Notes: a model not told the origin generated them from the letters alone. A DNA stretch of 64,000 nt from Ramazzottius varieornatus (GCA_001949185.1 BDGG01000007.1:2171887-2235886); one strand, 5' to 3'; numbered from the stretch's first letter, positions 34,929-46,070 are shown. Numbers and translations are program-made.

Positions 34929-35583
34929 AGAGCAAAGTCAGCTTCTCGGCAAGTCAGATACGCCTCGCCCCACAACGGTCTTCATCGATCTGCAGAGAAA
35001 GCATCTATGCCGTCCAGTGACTGCTTATTGGGGTGATATTGATGATAGACCACACAACGAACGTTATCCTGTCCAACTTCGTCGCGGAGTTTAACGAGTT
35101 CCTCGACGTCGAACGCAATCTCAACGTTCTCCACTTGCTGGGATGTGGGCCAGAACTTTGGTCTGGAAGGTCACGGTTGCAAAAGTCTGGTTGAGGTTCC
35201 ACTATTTTGGTGGTTTACAGATCGGCGGGTCAGTGATACGATAGGGCCGATCCCGACGAAGACTATGCAGGGTGAAAACTTCGAGTTCTATGAGCCTGTT
35301 CGGTCAGAATCGATGTTATCTTTCTAGTGTTGATGCGAAGCTCGTGAACACAATAACGACGTTGGGTTTGTAGAATCGCCTACTATTCCCTTGTAGCTGA
35401 ACGTCGACAAACAAACTCGACCAGATCGTTCTTCCAAGTGGCGCGCGTTGTCAGTCAATTACACCGAAGACGTGCGCCGCTCAGAAAGGTAATCTTGCAA
35501 AGCTGTTTATCCGAGCTTCCATATAACGCGGTAATTTAGCTTCATGAAAAGGAAAACAAACGGCTGGCTGTACAACGCAAGCA
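34929..35583. other. spacer between small gene and MRPL27
   Basis: No supported gene. It contains an intact palindromic hairpin element at 35408-35512. Confidence 0.4.
35408..35512. repeat. palindromic hairpin element
   Basis: The outer arm ACAAACTCGACCAGATCGTT is followed by CCAAGTGGCGCGCG, a loop, ACGTGCGCCGCTCAG, and a decayed right outer arm (AAGGTAATCTTGCAAAGC). It is the intergenic copy nearest MRPL27. Confidence 0.8.
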
Positions 35584-36136
35584 TTATATGAGGGAAACTA
35601 GTTTGAACTTCTGTGGTTGAGGATCAGGATGAATATGTACAAAGGTCTTGAAAATGGTGTGTCCTTCTCGTCCAGTATAGGCTTCCCTGACATAACGATG
35701 CTTCCAGTTGGGATTGATCGCTTCCGTCGTCACAAACAATCTTCCGTGCTCCAGGGCGAACAACGTCCTGTCCCTGCCCATTCCCACCTACAAACCAAAA
35801 CACAGACGGACTTCCAGTACATCTCCAGAAGCAAAATTGTCTTACGTGTTCGCCAGGATGACAGGTTACAGTGACTTGTCGCACGAGGATCGTGCCCGGT
35901 GTAACTCTCTCGCCTTCCTTCACCCAGAAGCCGCGCTGCCATGCTCGAAAGCCCATCCTCCGACCTCCGGGCCCTCCATCAGGGCCGTACTTCTGTAGAG
36001 AAACGGTTAAGTGTATGCAGGCAGATGGGACGACGGGCTGTAGGGAAGGACATGAAAGAAGCGCAAGATAGTTTCGCGACAGTGGCCGAAGCAGCGCAGG
36101 CAGACTTGACAGTGTTATCGCCATCTGCTGAATCAT
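35584..36136 (-). CDS. MRPL27: mitochondrial large-subunit ribosomal protein bL27m
   Basis: Two exons on the minus strand, 36136-35846 and 35787-35584, join in phase to 164 residues (160 if the second Met is used). The N-terminus is basic and hydrophobic, as in a mitochondrial presequence. The bL27 core follows: KYGPDGGPGGRRMGFRAW, VTPGTILVRQ, CHPGEHV, then across the junction GMGRDRTLFALEHGRLF, and a mitochondrial-type C-terminal extension with IFKTFVHIHPDPQPQKFKLV. bL27 lies near the peptidyl-transferase centre and helps place tRNA. The gene is divergent from ERAL1, whose product helps assemble the mitochondrial small subunit. Confidence 0.92.
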
Positions 36137-36518
36137 CAGTTGACGTCCGGTGGCTTACTGCTCTTTTCGATCAGTCCTGGAAAATAGATAAGTTACAAAC
36201 TGACAGAACATTAGGATGAAACATAGAACTACGGCAAACTGGAAAAGATCTCTCAGTGACTCTAAAGTCTCAACCGGAAACAGCTGAGACTGCTCAATCA
36301 AATGAGCATTGAGCTACGCAGGTTTATTTGAACCACAAGACTGTCATGCAATCAGGCAACTGTTGATTGGGTGGCGCCTTGATTGATTAAATCAACGCAA
36401 TTTCACTAATTTTCAAACGTTTTTGCGTTGTGTTTCCGGTGCGAGTTCTTGCTCTGACCTTCTTCGCTCTTCCTCTCCACCGTTTCAAAGATCTGTACCG
36501 TCCCAGAGATTCCTGAAG
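36137..36518. promoter_or_regulatory. shared promoter interval of MRPL27 and ERAL1
   Basis: The start codons of two divergent mitochondrial-ribosome genes are 382 bp apart with no other gene between. A bidirectional promoter is inferred from the arrangement. I see no obvious TATA box. Confidence 0.5.
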
Positions 36519-38608
36519 ATGTCTTTTGTTGGTCGCTCGGCACGGCAGTGCTGGACGCTGCTTTCGTCGCAGCGGAGTCATCATATTATGTCGAAGTCAG
36601 CCTATCCTCTCCCGTCGTCTGACATCTACCACTCCATCATGCCCACCTCGATATTCCGGTGTCAAGTTTTACGATACTCAACGCGGTCGGATCCCAGGAT
36701 GAATCTGGTTTCGGACGAGGAAGGCGATCCGGATGACGATATAGAAAAGGCGCAGATTCCTGTCCATCCTGACGACAGTTTCGTCGCACCTTCTTTCGTA
36801 GAGGAGCCTGTAGAACCTGCCTTTTGGGACCGAAGAGTACCCAGAACACTTGGTAAGCTTCTTCTCGAACACACAAAAGTTTGGTCTGAGTTTCTGATTT
36901 TCAGCTGAGTTTAAAACTATCGCGCAGCGACCAGCAACGCAGCCTGTCAACCCGAAGCTCCTTCGGATGTCCATTGTCGGATCACCTAACGCTGGAAAAT
37001 CTACCCTTGTCAACCAGATCATCGGATGGAGAGTGAGTTACGATCTTGTTCTATGTTTCTTTTCGTCCAGGATTCTGGCAAATTTTCGTCGGCGAAGAGT
37101 TCAAATAGAGGAGTGAATTTATGTCGTGAATCAAGATTCAGGAAACATTTGATTTGACTTTTCAATACCAAGTATAAGACAATATTCGTATGTGTGTGAT
37201 ATCATGTCATGACAGGAAGCCATCATATAACAGCCTAACGGAAGTTGACTTTCTGAACGAGCCGTTGCACGCAGAACTGTCCGACGCATTTCTTCTTCCG
37301 TCTGCAGGTCTGTTCGACGTCATCCAAGGTTCATACAACCAGACGGAACACCCTCGCCATCACCACAGAAGGTAACGTTCAAATTGTCTTGGTCGACACA
37401 CCTGGTGTCATCTCCAAGGAGCACGCCGTCAAGCACCACGTCGAGCGGTCGCTGGTGGTGGACCCGGAAGGCAGCTTCCAAGCCGTAGACCTCGTCGCTG
37501 TCCTGGTGGACGCTTCCATGCGCTACTCGGAACACGGTCTCGATCGGAAGATCCTTCAAATGCTGTACAACAACCCTCACCAGAACGCCATACTAATACT
37601 GAACAAAGTAGATTTAGTTAGGAAGAAAACCAAGCTGTTGGAGATGTGTCGTACACTGACCAGTGATAGCATCGACTTTCGACCATTTCCCCGGTTCGAA
37701 CCAGTGAAGATCCACTTGACCAAGAGGCAGAAGGCGCAGCTGGCGGAAGAGAAGTTCTTTAGAGAAACAGACCCGAACTTTAAACCGGCGTTAAGTCCTG
37801 AAGAAATGTTCTGGAAGGACGTGGAGACGTATCAGAAAATGGAGACTGGTTTGGACAGACAGGTCTTCATCGACAAGAAAACGGGATGGCCGAAGTTCAA
37901 AGAGGTTTTCATGATTTCTGCTCTGGACGGCGATGGAACAGCCGAACTTAAAGTACGTTAAGACAAATGTGGAAAATGTTTGGTACGAATGCGAGAAGGT
38001 CGTTTGTCCAAGAGCGCACGGTCGCAGCCAGTAGCACTCGTTTCGTACGCCACTTGAGAAAACGCTCTTGTCGAGTTTGTTAGGCGAGGTTCTCTTCCAA
38101 AGCAACAACCTTGCGATATTTTTTTGTATTCCCGGAATATAGTCTGCTTTTTTCTCGATTTTTTAGGACAGAAATTTAATCGGTCTTGGCTTTTGCAGAA
38201 ATATTTGATGAAGAATGCCTACTCGGCCGACTGGAGATTCAATCCTGAGCTAGTCTCCAATCAGTCACCGAAAGAAATGGTTCTCATGGCGGTTCGAGAA
38301 AAACTGCTGGAACATCTCAGAACGAAGCTTCCATACCAAATGGAACTCTTCCTGAGCGCATGGGAAGTTGATGAGAAGGGAACGCTCCGGCTGACGGTTC
38401 AGATCAAATGTCCAAGGAAAGGCGCAATGGTACGTGCGATGGTTTCCCGCTGCAATCTTTGAACAGATGTTGAATAAGTTTTGGTTTGCAGAGACACGTG
38501 GTCGGGCAGAACGGTAACCGTGTTCGCGAGATCGCCTATGAAGCCGGCCAAGAAATGATGAACTTCTTCCGTTGTGAAGTTCTCTTGAAACTAGTCGTGA
38601 ACTACTAA
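36519..38608 (+). CDS. ERAL1: mitochondrial Era-like GTPase
   Basis: Exons 36519-36852, 36905-37032, 37308-37952, 38199-38429 and 38492-38608 join in phase to 484 residues. Era-type GTPases bind the 3' end of small-subunit rRNA and are needed for mitochondrial small-subunit assembly. Visible motifs are G1 GSPNAGKST (about 137-145), G2 region TTRRNTLAITT, G3 DTPG (about 183-186), G4 NKVD (about 252-255), and a C-terminal KH domain with VGQNGNRVREIA. An insertion rich in Lys and Glu after G4 and a long basic N-terminus are typical of the animal mitochondrial protein. In-frame codons continue upstream of the chosen ATG, so a start further 5' is possible. Intron 3 carries a palindromic hairpin repeat. 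Confidence 0.93.
37996..38085. repeat. palindromic hairpin element, partly degraded
   Basis: AAGGTCGTTTGTCCAAGAGCGCAC at the left pairs with GTACGCCACTTG then AGAAAACGCTCTTGTCGAG at the right. The left core has lost its GTGGC. It lies in ERAL1 intron 3. Confidence 0.7.
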
Positions 38609-38935
38609 GACCCCTTCACAATACCGGTCGTAATGTGCACAGCTTGAGTTGATTGTCAGCTGGTCAGATTAGTGTTTTAATTTTATTGACTGGTTACCGC
38701 ATTCCTTTGAGGGCTTTGTAGATAAAAACCATTCGGTAGATCTGAGAAGATGTTCAATGACGACTTTTAGAGTAAAGCTTGTGCGGTCTTTGGTCCTCCG
38801 GAACGAAAGTTCTACGCGGCTATCGTGATAAAACCGAACGACCAATACTGGTCAAACACGCAAAAAACATCCGCCTGATGAATAGCAACCATCGTAGAGT
38901 AGTGAAATTAGAGGTGAACTGCCTCCCAATTAAAG
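38609..38935. other. spacer between ERAL1 and the first Gly/Pro/Tyr gene
   Basis: About 330 bp without a gene or defined repeat; it should hold the ERAL1 3' end and the next promoter. Confidence 0.4.
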
Positions 38936-40006
38936 ATGAGAAGCTTCTTGGGGGCGCTGGGGCATTTGTTACTCTTCACAGTGGTGCATTCGGCTGACAT
39001 TTCTGATGGTGTCCTAAATCCGGATCGGCCTGTCAAGCTACACCGAAAACATCGAGCCAGCCAGCGTCAGGGAGCAGCTTCAACCACAACGCGGTCACGA
39101 TCTACGACCAGGAAGCATTTCTCGATGAAACTTGGACCCAATTCCTTCATGACTGTCTCTGACACAGACGAGAAGTACGACGACTTCGAGCCTGATACCT
39201 CACTTCCGGGCCACTCATCCACTGTCTTCAGAACCTTCAAATCCACAGTCAAGAGTGTTAGCCTTCCTTTCAAGAAAAAGCCGCTGTCACGGTCACCTTC
39301 CCCCCGCTATTCGGTAATAGCGCAAAAGCGGGTGAATATCTGTCCAATACCAAAGATGTCTTCCAGGATGACGATGGCGACAGTGCTTTACAGCAACCGT
39401 CGAAATCTGCTCCTTCTTCTTCTACGCAGGCTTCCTCTTTGAGCTCTTTGCCTCCTCTAAGAGCGGTTCTAAGCAAATCAAACGATAGAGATGATGTTGA
39501 CGATGCGGATGACCAGACTTTCCAGAAGGCGATTGCGAGCATTTCCGGGTCGCAGATCAATCAAGTCAACCAACAGATGCCGGGCGTTGTGAACCTCAAC
39601 GGCTTTCGTCCGGTGTCTCCACCTGCGATTCCCAACGCTGCTACCATGCCTGTGATGGTCGCTGCCATTCCTTTGCCTCCTTCCCTACCGTCCAACACAA
39701 CGGCAGGACCACCATCGGCAACCACACTTCCTGGGTTTCTGGTCGGTTCGCCATATCCGTTCGTCATGGAACCGCCGGATATACCGTACTTTGGGTCGAA
39801 ATGGAATGGACCTTGGGGGTATCTCATGCTACCACCTGCTGGCCACCAAGTCAGACGTTTACTGGTCTTCCTTTGTTTGCAGCTATCCGATTGGGCATTA
39901 CCAGGCTTTCCGTGGAACGGGGCAGTACATTACGCATTATCGGTATTATCCGATATCGTACTACAGTTCATTGCTGGCTCCCTTCGCTTCTGCAATGTCG
40001 GGCTGA
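38936..40006 (+). CDS. secreted protein with PDIPYFGSKWNGPWG C-terminal module, paralogue A (apparent frameshift)
   Basis: The ATG at 38936 starts a signal peptide (MRSFLGALGHLLLFTVVHS). The frame then runs through a Ser/Thr/Arg/Lys-rich region to PLSRSPSP near 39300. There the reading frame must change by one base at a run of six C residues (39300-39305) to continue as LFGNSAKAGEYLSNTKDVF, on to PPLRAVLSKSN and the C-terminal module. Exon 1 ends at 39818 and exon 2 is 39883-40006. The module reads VGSPYPFVMEPPDIPYFGSK, WNGPWG, YPIGHYQAFRGTGQYITHYR, YYPISYYSSLLAPF. It matches paralogue B closely, with the intron at the same place and phase. The function is unknown; the composition suggests a structural or cuticular protein. 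Confidence 0.75.
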
Positions 40007-40798
40007 CAAGGGATTCACGCCAGTCTGTCCGCTCTGATATTCAAACAAATACGACAGAAAGAGAGAGGAGAGTTTGATCCACACACTGAGATAGACTGAA
40101 TCGGCGGAATAAAACCTGGGAAACACCGCAGGAAGCGGAAGTGACGTCAAAATTCTGGGCGGATCATCAGTGTGACAGTGAATCAACCGATTTGATTGCC
40201 TACTGGTTGATTTTATATTGATTGATCCCGCTGCACTTGCGCACTCCAGCTTGGTTGATATTGATATCCATTAACTCTGGAGTAAGAAGAGAAGCTGGTG
40301 GATTATCTCACTGCGATGTTTTGTATTGTTAACGGCAATGATACCTTTGACCAGTGTCTTCAACTGCTTGTCAGCCCCGCTCGGTTGATCGTCCAGTTGG
40401 AAGAACTGCTTGTAGTCGTCCTCCAGAAGCTTCAGAACATTCAACGGATTGTCGGAATCCATAGCGGCCACGTGTAGAGATTACTCAGTGACGGAACGAA
40501 GAAGGTAAGAGCAAAGAAGGAACAGGTGCAACAAAACGGGTTCCGCTCAGCTGAGCGGAGAGTGCAAGTGCAGCGGGATCAATCGATATGAAATCAATCA
40601 GTAGGCAATCAGATCGGTTGATTTACTATCACACTGATGATCTGCCCTGAATTTTGACGTCACTTCCGCTTCCTGCGGTGTTTTCCAGGTTTTATTCCGC
40701 CGATTCAGTTTGTCTCAGTGTGTGGATCAAACTGTCCTCTATCTTTCTGTCGTATTTGTTTGAATATCAGAGCGGACAGACTGGCGTGAATCCCTTGT
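40007..40798. repeat. long inverted repeat, arms about 240 bp, with a 318-bp centre
   Basis: The left arm (40007-40245) is nearly identical to the reverse complement of the right arm (40563-40798), with only scattered substitutions. Both contain GGATTCACGCCAGTCTGTCC, AACACCGCAGGAAGCGGAAG and TGATCCCGCTGCACTTG or complements. The left arm begins just after the stop codon of paralogue A. Whether this is a transposon with long inverted ends or a local inverted duplication is not settled; I saw no clear target duplication. Confidence 0.85.
40271..40471 (-). CDS. small ORF within the inverted repeat, unrecognised
   Basis: It has 66 codons starting MAAMDSDNPLNVLKLLEDD and reading YKQFFQLDDQPSGADKQLKT, ending HQLLFLLQS. 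It has the acid/Leu periodicity of an amphipathic helical protein and a clean ATG with a purine context. It is the only ORF in the centre of the inverted repeat. I do not recognise it. It may be a real microprotein gene or a captured gene fragment. Confidence 0.4.
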   Translation of the reverse strand: MAAMDSDNPLNVLKLLEDDYKQFFQLDDQPSGADKQLKTLVKGIIAVNNTKHRSEIIHQLLFLLQS

Positions 40799-41357
40799 GA
40801 GGGCGGTGAGCGTTTTCGTCAGTCTTGTCACGCTGCTGGTTTTATAAACATGCGAAAGCCTTGCGCTCTCTCTGTTGGTTATGATGGTCGCCGTTTTTGT
40901 TAAGTTTTTGGGGAAAAAAGCGAGCGTTGTTAAATTTACTATGCTGTACTTGGCATGACTTGAAGCCCAACATGTCGGGGGAAGTGACGAAGGCTTGCTT
41001 TTGATTTGATCAATAAGAGATCGCCGAAAGCTAGATGGTCTTCATCATGATCAAAACTCTAACGGATGTCTAATCAATAAGCCATAACTTGTGTGCCACT
41101 GAACGTCTTGCAATTCTCAGGCAACTAACCGCCTCGTCTTCTTTGAACAGAAGACAGAGCTTGAAGGTTTGACACACCGCTATTCAGTGATGCGACCAGA
41201 GCTTGCACTACGTTTCATATTTTGTCAGGTCGACAGAAAGAGCCATGAGAAACAGCTCTCCGCATGACATCGTTCAAGTTCACGCATACCAACTATAATT
41301 CTCCAAGTGTTGGAAGTGCAGGAACAAGTGATACATCTCCGTCTTACCCAAGCCAGA

Positions 41358-42576
41358 ATGAAGGAATTCCTGGTTCGCGCGTCATGGACCAGCGCGTTAT
41401 TCGCCATATTCCATGTCCGTTTAACTTCGGCTCAGTTTGTCGGTGGAGGTGGAGGAGGAGGTAAGTTTGATGGGCGGAGCAACTAAACGTTGCACTTCCT
41501 GTGGTCCTCCTTTACGAAGACAGAAAATGCAACGTCGGCATACGAACTGGAAACACTTAATATCTTGACTGGCGGTCGTTCTCTTTGTTTCCAATACTGG
41601 CTGGAAGTGTCCGCCATTTGAGAAAAACGTTCCTGTTCAATTCATTAGTTGACTTCCCAACGTTTTTGGAAAGGATACTGGTTCATGTTTCGGTATCTGA
41701 ATGGCTTCCCGGTTGAACCAACGTACTGAATAGAAATATTCCCAGGTATTGCTCAACAAATATCGTCCAGTTCCGCCTCTGCCAACCTGCGTGGACGCCC
41801 AGGGGCTTTTGCCAACAGCGATCTTCCCGACTTCATCCAACGCAACCAGCAAAACACCCTAAACGCCGTGGCTGCCTCCGACAACACCGGGCTACGTGGC
41901 AACTCTGCCGCCATCACGCCCCAACAATCGTCCGCCAGCGCCATCAACAACGGCTCACCCACCTCCCCCAACCGCGCAGCTGCCCTGTCGGCAGCCACTG
42001 GTACCGTTCCCGGCATCGGTGTTGCCAGTAACGCTGCCCGGACCGGTAACATTCCCGCCAGCGGTCTTGTCCTCAGTAGCATCACCGACAACGCAGGCAA
42101 TGTCATTGTGGGTTCGCGACTCGAACGTCGACCACCTCCGGTCCCCGCTGGTTCGCTGGCCGGTTTGTCGGCTAGTGTCCCTGCTGTAACCGCAGCACCT
42201 GTATCAGGTGGTCAGCCAGCTGGACCACCTGCCGCACCCACGCAGGCACCACTACAGACCACCACGTTCGCGGGATACCTGGTTGGATCGCCGTATCCGT
42301 TCGTCTTGCCACCGCCGGATATTCCTTACTTTGGCTCAAAATGGAACGGACCTTGGGGGTGAATATTCGTTTGATCTCAATTTTAAAACTCACAGTTGGA
42401 ATATCCACCAGGATATCCAAGCAATTCGTTGTTGTTACTTTTCCAGGTATCCAGTTGGACACTACCAAGCTTTCCGCGGCACCGGGCAGTATATCACACA
42501 TTACCAATATTACCCTCTGTCTTACTATGGATCTCTTCTTGCACCTTTTGCTTACGGTGTTTCTGGAAAGAAATAA
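41358..42576 (+). CDS. secreted protein with PDIPYFGSKWNGPWG C-terminal module, paralogue B
   Basis: Exons 41358-41460, 41746-42358 and 42447-42576 join in phase to 281 residues. Exon 1 encodes a signal peptide (MKEFLVRASWTSALFAIF) and ends in a Gly run that continues across the junction. The middle is a low-complexity Ala/Ser/Asn/Pro region. The C-terminal module is VGSPYPFVLPPPDIPYFGSK, WNGPWG, YPVGHYQAFRGTGQYITHYQ, YYPLSYYGSLLAPFAYGVSG. The last intron falls at the same position and phase as in paralogue A, proving common descent. N-terminal regions have diverged. A structural matrix or cuticle role is inferred only from composition and secretion. Confidence 0.82.
41560..41650. repeat. degraded palindromic hairpin element
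   Basis: GGCTGGAAGTGTCCGCCATTTGAG followed by AAAAACGTTCCTGTTCAATT corresponds to the right half of the family. The left half (CTTGACTGGCGGTCGTTC) is weak. It lies in the first intron of paralogue B. Confidence 0.5.
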
Positions 42577-44332
42577 ATTATTCTCTGAGATCCGCTTTTC
42601 ATTTTCATCTCACACAGTAAAATTCGATCGTCTCGAAGATACAGTGAATGCGGTTTTCAGCTGTAAACCAGCCATAGCGCTGGGAATTCAAATATGTAGA
42701 TGGATAAATTTATTGAGCTTCGACAATCTAGTCGACGGCTTCCTCGATCGTCAGAGGATAAGGAAACATAAGAATACAGTACTAACAGCTTTGGCAAGTG
42801 GAAGCGATCAAGACTAACTTCAGAGATTGACACATAGAGATTACAATCCGAGATCAGGCACCAGAAAGGAAGTGGAAAACTTGCACAACCATAGCAGGGA
42901 GAGAAAATACCAAACAAGGAATGAGGGAGCGTTCTTTCCGCCTTCGTCCAGGTGCTCACTCGTCCATTTCATGTGAAACAGTTGGGGAACGGCAATATTG
43001 AGCTTGACGTCACGGCTCAAACCGATGTGCAAGCTGTGTACGTACGCTGCACCCATTGAGCCGTCCGGTAGGCGAAGCTAGATTCGTCTAAATTAACCGA
43101 CCCAAATTCGGGCCGGTGGTCACATGACGGGCACTACAGACGGGCACCAATTTTTTCAGTGTGGTTTCGATCACCACAATTGATAATTGAAAATGGCCGA
43201 AAACGACGGTTTTGGAATTCCAGTAATATGACAATTGAAATTGAGAATTCCGGGCTAGACCATTTGAATATAAATCAGAATTGCAGTGGAATTTGGAAAA
43301 CAGAACAAAATTATAATTGGTCATCGAAATACAGAATGTAGCAACTTAAATTATTAAATTTGCGCAAAATAGCGCGGTAAAATGCACGTGGGTGCATCAA
43401 GGGTCTGAGTTTCTACGCGTGTTTGGCGCTTGATCGGGTGAATGTGTGTGCATTTGTGCATGTCGCACGATGACGAACGGCACCATACTTACTGCGCAGC
43501 TTCCTGAACCGCGCGCGGTGCTTCAACGTACAAGCGAAGTTGAACCCCGATCCCAATATCTTCCTCTACTAACCCTCTAAGCGATGTTTCGCGGGTATGA
43601 TGGCAGACGTGCGAGACTTTCAGAAGCATAACAATCGGGTTGACGTCGGCACATCCGTATACAGTGCTCTGGCAGCACCATGCTTTGTGCTAAACGTCTG
43701 ACGGCATTCTACGCGCATGAAAAGAGAGGCATACGTTGCGTTAAAGTACCAGTCGTATGAATATTAAAATCACGAAAATGAACTACCACAATTAAAATAA
43801 TTTCAACTGCTGTCGCGAGCTGATTCCGATTAATTGCAATTACTAATTCAGCTGGATTGAATCCCACATAACTGAAATTGCTGCGGCCTGAGGTATTTCA
43901 ATTAATCGTAAGCGTCTGATTGCCTGATTGTCCAGACTGGAAGCCATGCATTGCCCGGGCACCGATTACGTTTCCCAGTGCTTACTGCCAGCCAAAGTAG
44001 TACTGCAGGCAGTTCGGGAAAGTTTTTAGTGGGCGAAGAGTTTCCTTCGGGATTCACGATCGAAGTCCCCCTTCGTTTCTGAATCGCGAAGCGAACTGCT
44101 AATCTCGAATTTTTGAACATTCGCAATTTAAACGTTGTGTCCAAACTGTCGTTTGTTCAAACCATCTGCGCAAAGTGCAACTTCTCTGATTAGACGGCCC
44201 CGATTCCGTTGCCACGTTCCGTATACTGATAGCCACTATGAACGTATCAGAATTCACACTGCTGGAATTTACCGGATAAAGTAAAGTTACTGCCTCGACA
44301 CCCTGTTAGTACTAGTAGATCGTGAATCCGTG
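42577..44332. other. intergenic spacer
   Basis: AT-rich, with only short ORFs and many ATTG/CAATT words (43160-43330) that make local pairing likely but no clear element. Confidence 0.4.
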
Positions 44333-45298
44333 ATGGACCTTGAAGACTTTGACAACTCCTTCGATTACGATCTGTCTTTCGGTGGCCATGAAGGAGTACA
44401 GTCCCGTCATTCTTCTCAGAGTGATCGGCCACGTATTCAACCCCTTCCAAATAAACCCATCAAACAACTTACCGGTTCAACCTCAGTTCGAAGGAAGAAC
44501 AGCAGCGCTATAACTTCTGCTTCATTCAGTCAGAATAGAAGGACTGAACAAAGAACATGCATGTCCGGGGATTTGAAACAGTTGTTGGATCGAATTCGAA
44601 CCAAAGCCAACAACGACGTCCCGTCAGACGACTACGTTGTGATTTCGGGTAACCACAACGGTAACCGTGACTCAAAGAAACCATACGGTACAGCCGAAGT
44701 GCACATGATGAAAGTAAAGCTTCGCATGCAGGAGAACGAAGTGGACAAAGTGGCCAAGGAGGCCGCTATGAGCCTGCAGGATTCCGAACGGGCATCAGCT
44801 CAGGTCGAAGTCCTCGCCAAGAACATCAAGAACTGTAATGCATACGACCTCCATCAAAACCAGAAACTGCAAGCTTGTCTTAAACAGATTGGCAACATAC
44901 GAAAACAGAATGCGCAACTTGAGAAGGAAGTGGACAGGCTGAAACGGGAAGTGGTCGCCATGGGGAGGGACGAGGAGAAGAACAGAATGGGCGTCGCTCT
45001 ACCGGAGATAGACTCAACGTGTAGGCTGGCGGCTATAAACGAAGGCGTGAAGAAAGAAACGTTACAGGTAATGGAAGACAATGAGAAGTTGCAGGAGAGT
45101 AACCGGAAAGCGCAGCAGACTTTGCTGAATGCCCGGAGAAGAGATCAACTGGAATGTAAGAGATTCATGGCGCTGATACATAAGCGCGAGGTTCTGCTGC
45201 AACATACGCGGAGTGAAAGAGAGCACCTGGAGGGAGTCCGCTCGTTACATATTGCCGAACCGGAACTACGCAAATTTTTCCAATGGCCAGAAGCCTAA
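44333..45298 (+). CDS. intronless coiled-coil protein
   Basis: A single exon of 321 residues starts at the ATG of MDLEDFDNSFDYDLSF. An acidic, Ser-rich N-terminal third is followed, from about residue 120, by a long heptad-patterned coiled coil (KVKLRMQENEVDKVAKEAAM; NAQLEKEVDRLKREVVAMG; ETLQVMEDNEKLQESNRKAQ). The end reads AEPELRKFFQWPEA. No signal peptide or membrane segment is present, so it is probably cytosolic or a centrosome/cilium-type protein, but I cannot name it. The lack of introns contrasts with most neighbours. Confidence 0.75.
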   Translation: MDLEDFDNSFDYDLSFGGHEGVQSRHSSQSDRPRIQPLPNKPIKQLTGSTSVRRKNSSAITSASFSQNRRTEQRTCMSGDLKQLLDRIRTKANNDVPSDDYVVISGNHNGNRDSKKPYGTAEVHMMKVKLRMQENEVDKVAKEAAMSLQDSERASAQVEVLAKNIKNCNAYDLHQNQKLQACLKQIGNIRKQNAQLEKEVDRLKREVVAMGRDEEKNRMGVALPEIDSTCRLAAINEGVKKETLQVMEDNEKLQESNRKAQQTLLNARRRDQLECKRFMALIHKREVLLQHTRSEREHLEGVRSLHIAEPELRKFFQWPEA

Positions 45299-45783
45299 CC
45301 TGAGAATTTTCCTGATCTTGAAATCTCTTGTTGGTCTAAAGATTTTGATAATCAGTATAGTGCAAAGTCCGTGCTTTGCCCAGTAAAGATTCATGACTTA
45401 GTATAATCATACGGACGTTCGAATATTTGGGCTGGTCGAAACTACCCAGATCACACGAAAATGGTTAGAATAAGCATCCGGTTCAAGAACCAATGTACAG
45501 TTCAGGAACCGCAATAAAACTTTTCTTAACACAGAACAAGATCCAGGGTTTTGTTGCGTGGAATGATCGTCGGATATTCTTGAGACCAATGGCGCCGGCA
45601 CCTTCGCGTCCATCCATCTGCGCTTTTTTTTGTACAGTGGTCGGCTTTCATGCTCTATCTTCACGATAGTAAACCCGGCTTTCTTCAGATCTCTACCTAT
45701 CAGATCCGCATCAAAAAGAAGCATCGTATCTGGCGGGTTGTTCACTTGGTCGTTCATTCCAAGAATTTATCTGCTCATTGCGA

Positions 45784-46070
45784 TTCCAGTGGAATAAATC
45801 AAATCATCTGCGAACGTGATACCGTATTCTTTTTAGATGATTTGGGACATAATTTGTGCGCCTTACAGTTTCCGGGAGGCCGCCAAATGAAATGCAAAGA
45901 TCGTTCTTACGAGTGGCGCACGTTGGGCATTAATATTGGCTGGAAGCGTACGCCAGTTGAAGGAGCAACTGTGTACTTTTGTATGTCGGCCTCCCGATAA
46001 TCATGAGGCGCACAATTATACATCAAATCATTTAAATCAATAGATAAGGCATCGGGTCCGCAGATGATTT
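45784..46070. mobile_element. foldback element with a palindromic hairpin at its centre
   Basis: The left arm starts TTCCAGTGGAATAAATC, continues AAATCATCTGCGAAC and includes TTTGTGCGCC and CCGGGAGGCCG. The right arm carries the complements (CGGCCTCCCG, GGCGCACAATT, GCAGATGATTT). At the apex (about 45899-45960) is GAGTGGCGCACG, loop, CGTACGCCAGTTG. The centre thus belongs to the short hairpin family seen alone elsewhere. Confidence 0.75.

Larger units (their letters stand above)
40007..41357. other. spacer between the two paralogues
   Basis: It holds the 240-bp inverted repeat (arms 40007-40245 and 40563-40798), a small minus-strand ORF between the arms, and AT-rich sequence with no gene from 40800 onward. 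Confidence 0.5.

Noticed and set aside
40271-40471. The minus-strand ORF as an L27-type domain
   Set aside because: Only a vague Leu/Glu pattern matches; key residues of that family are not seen.
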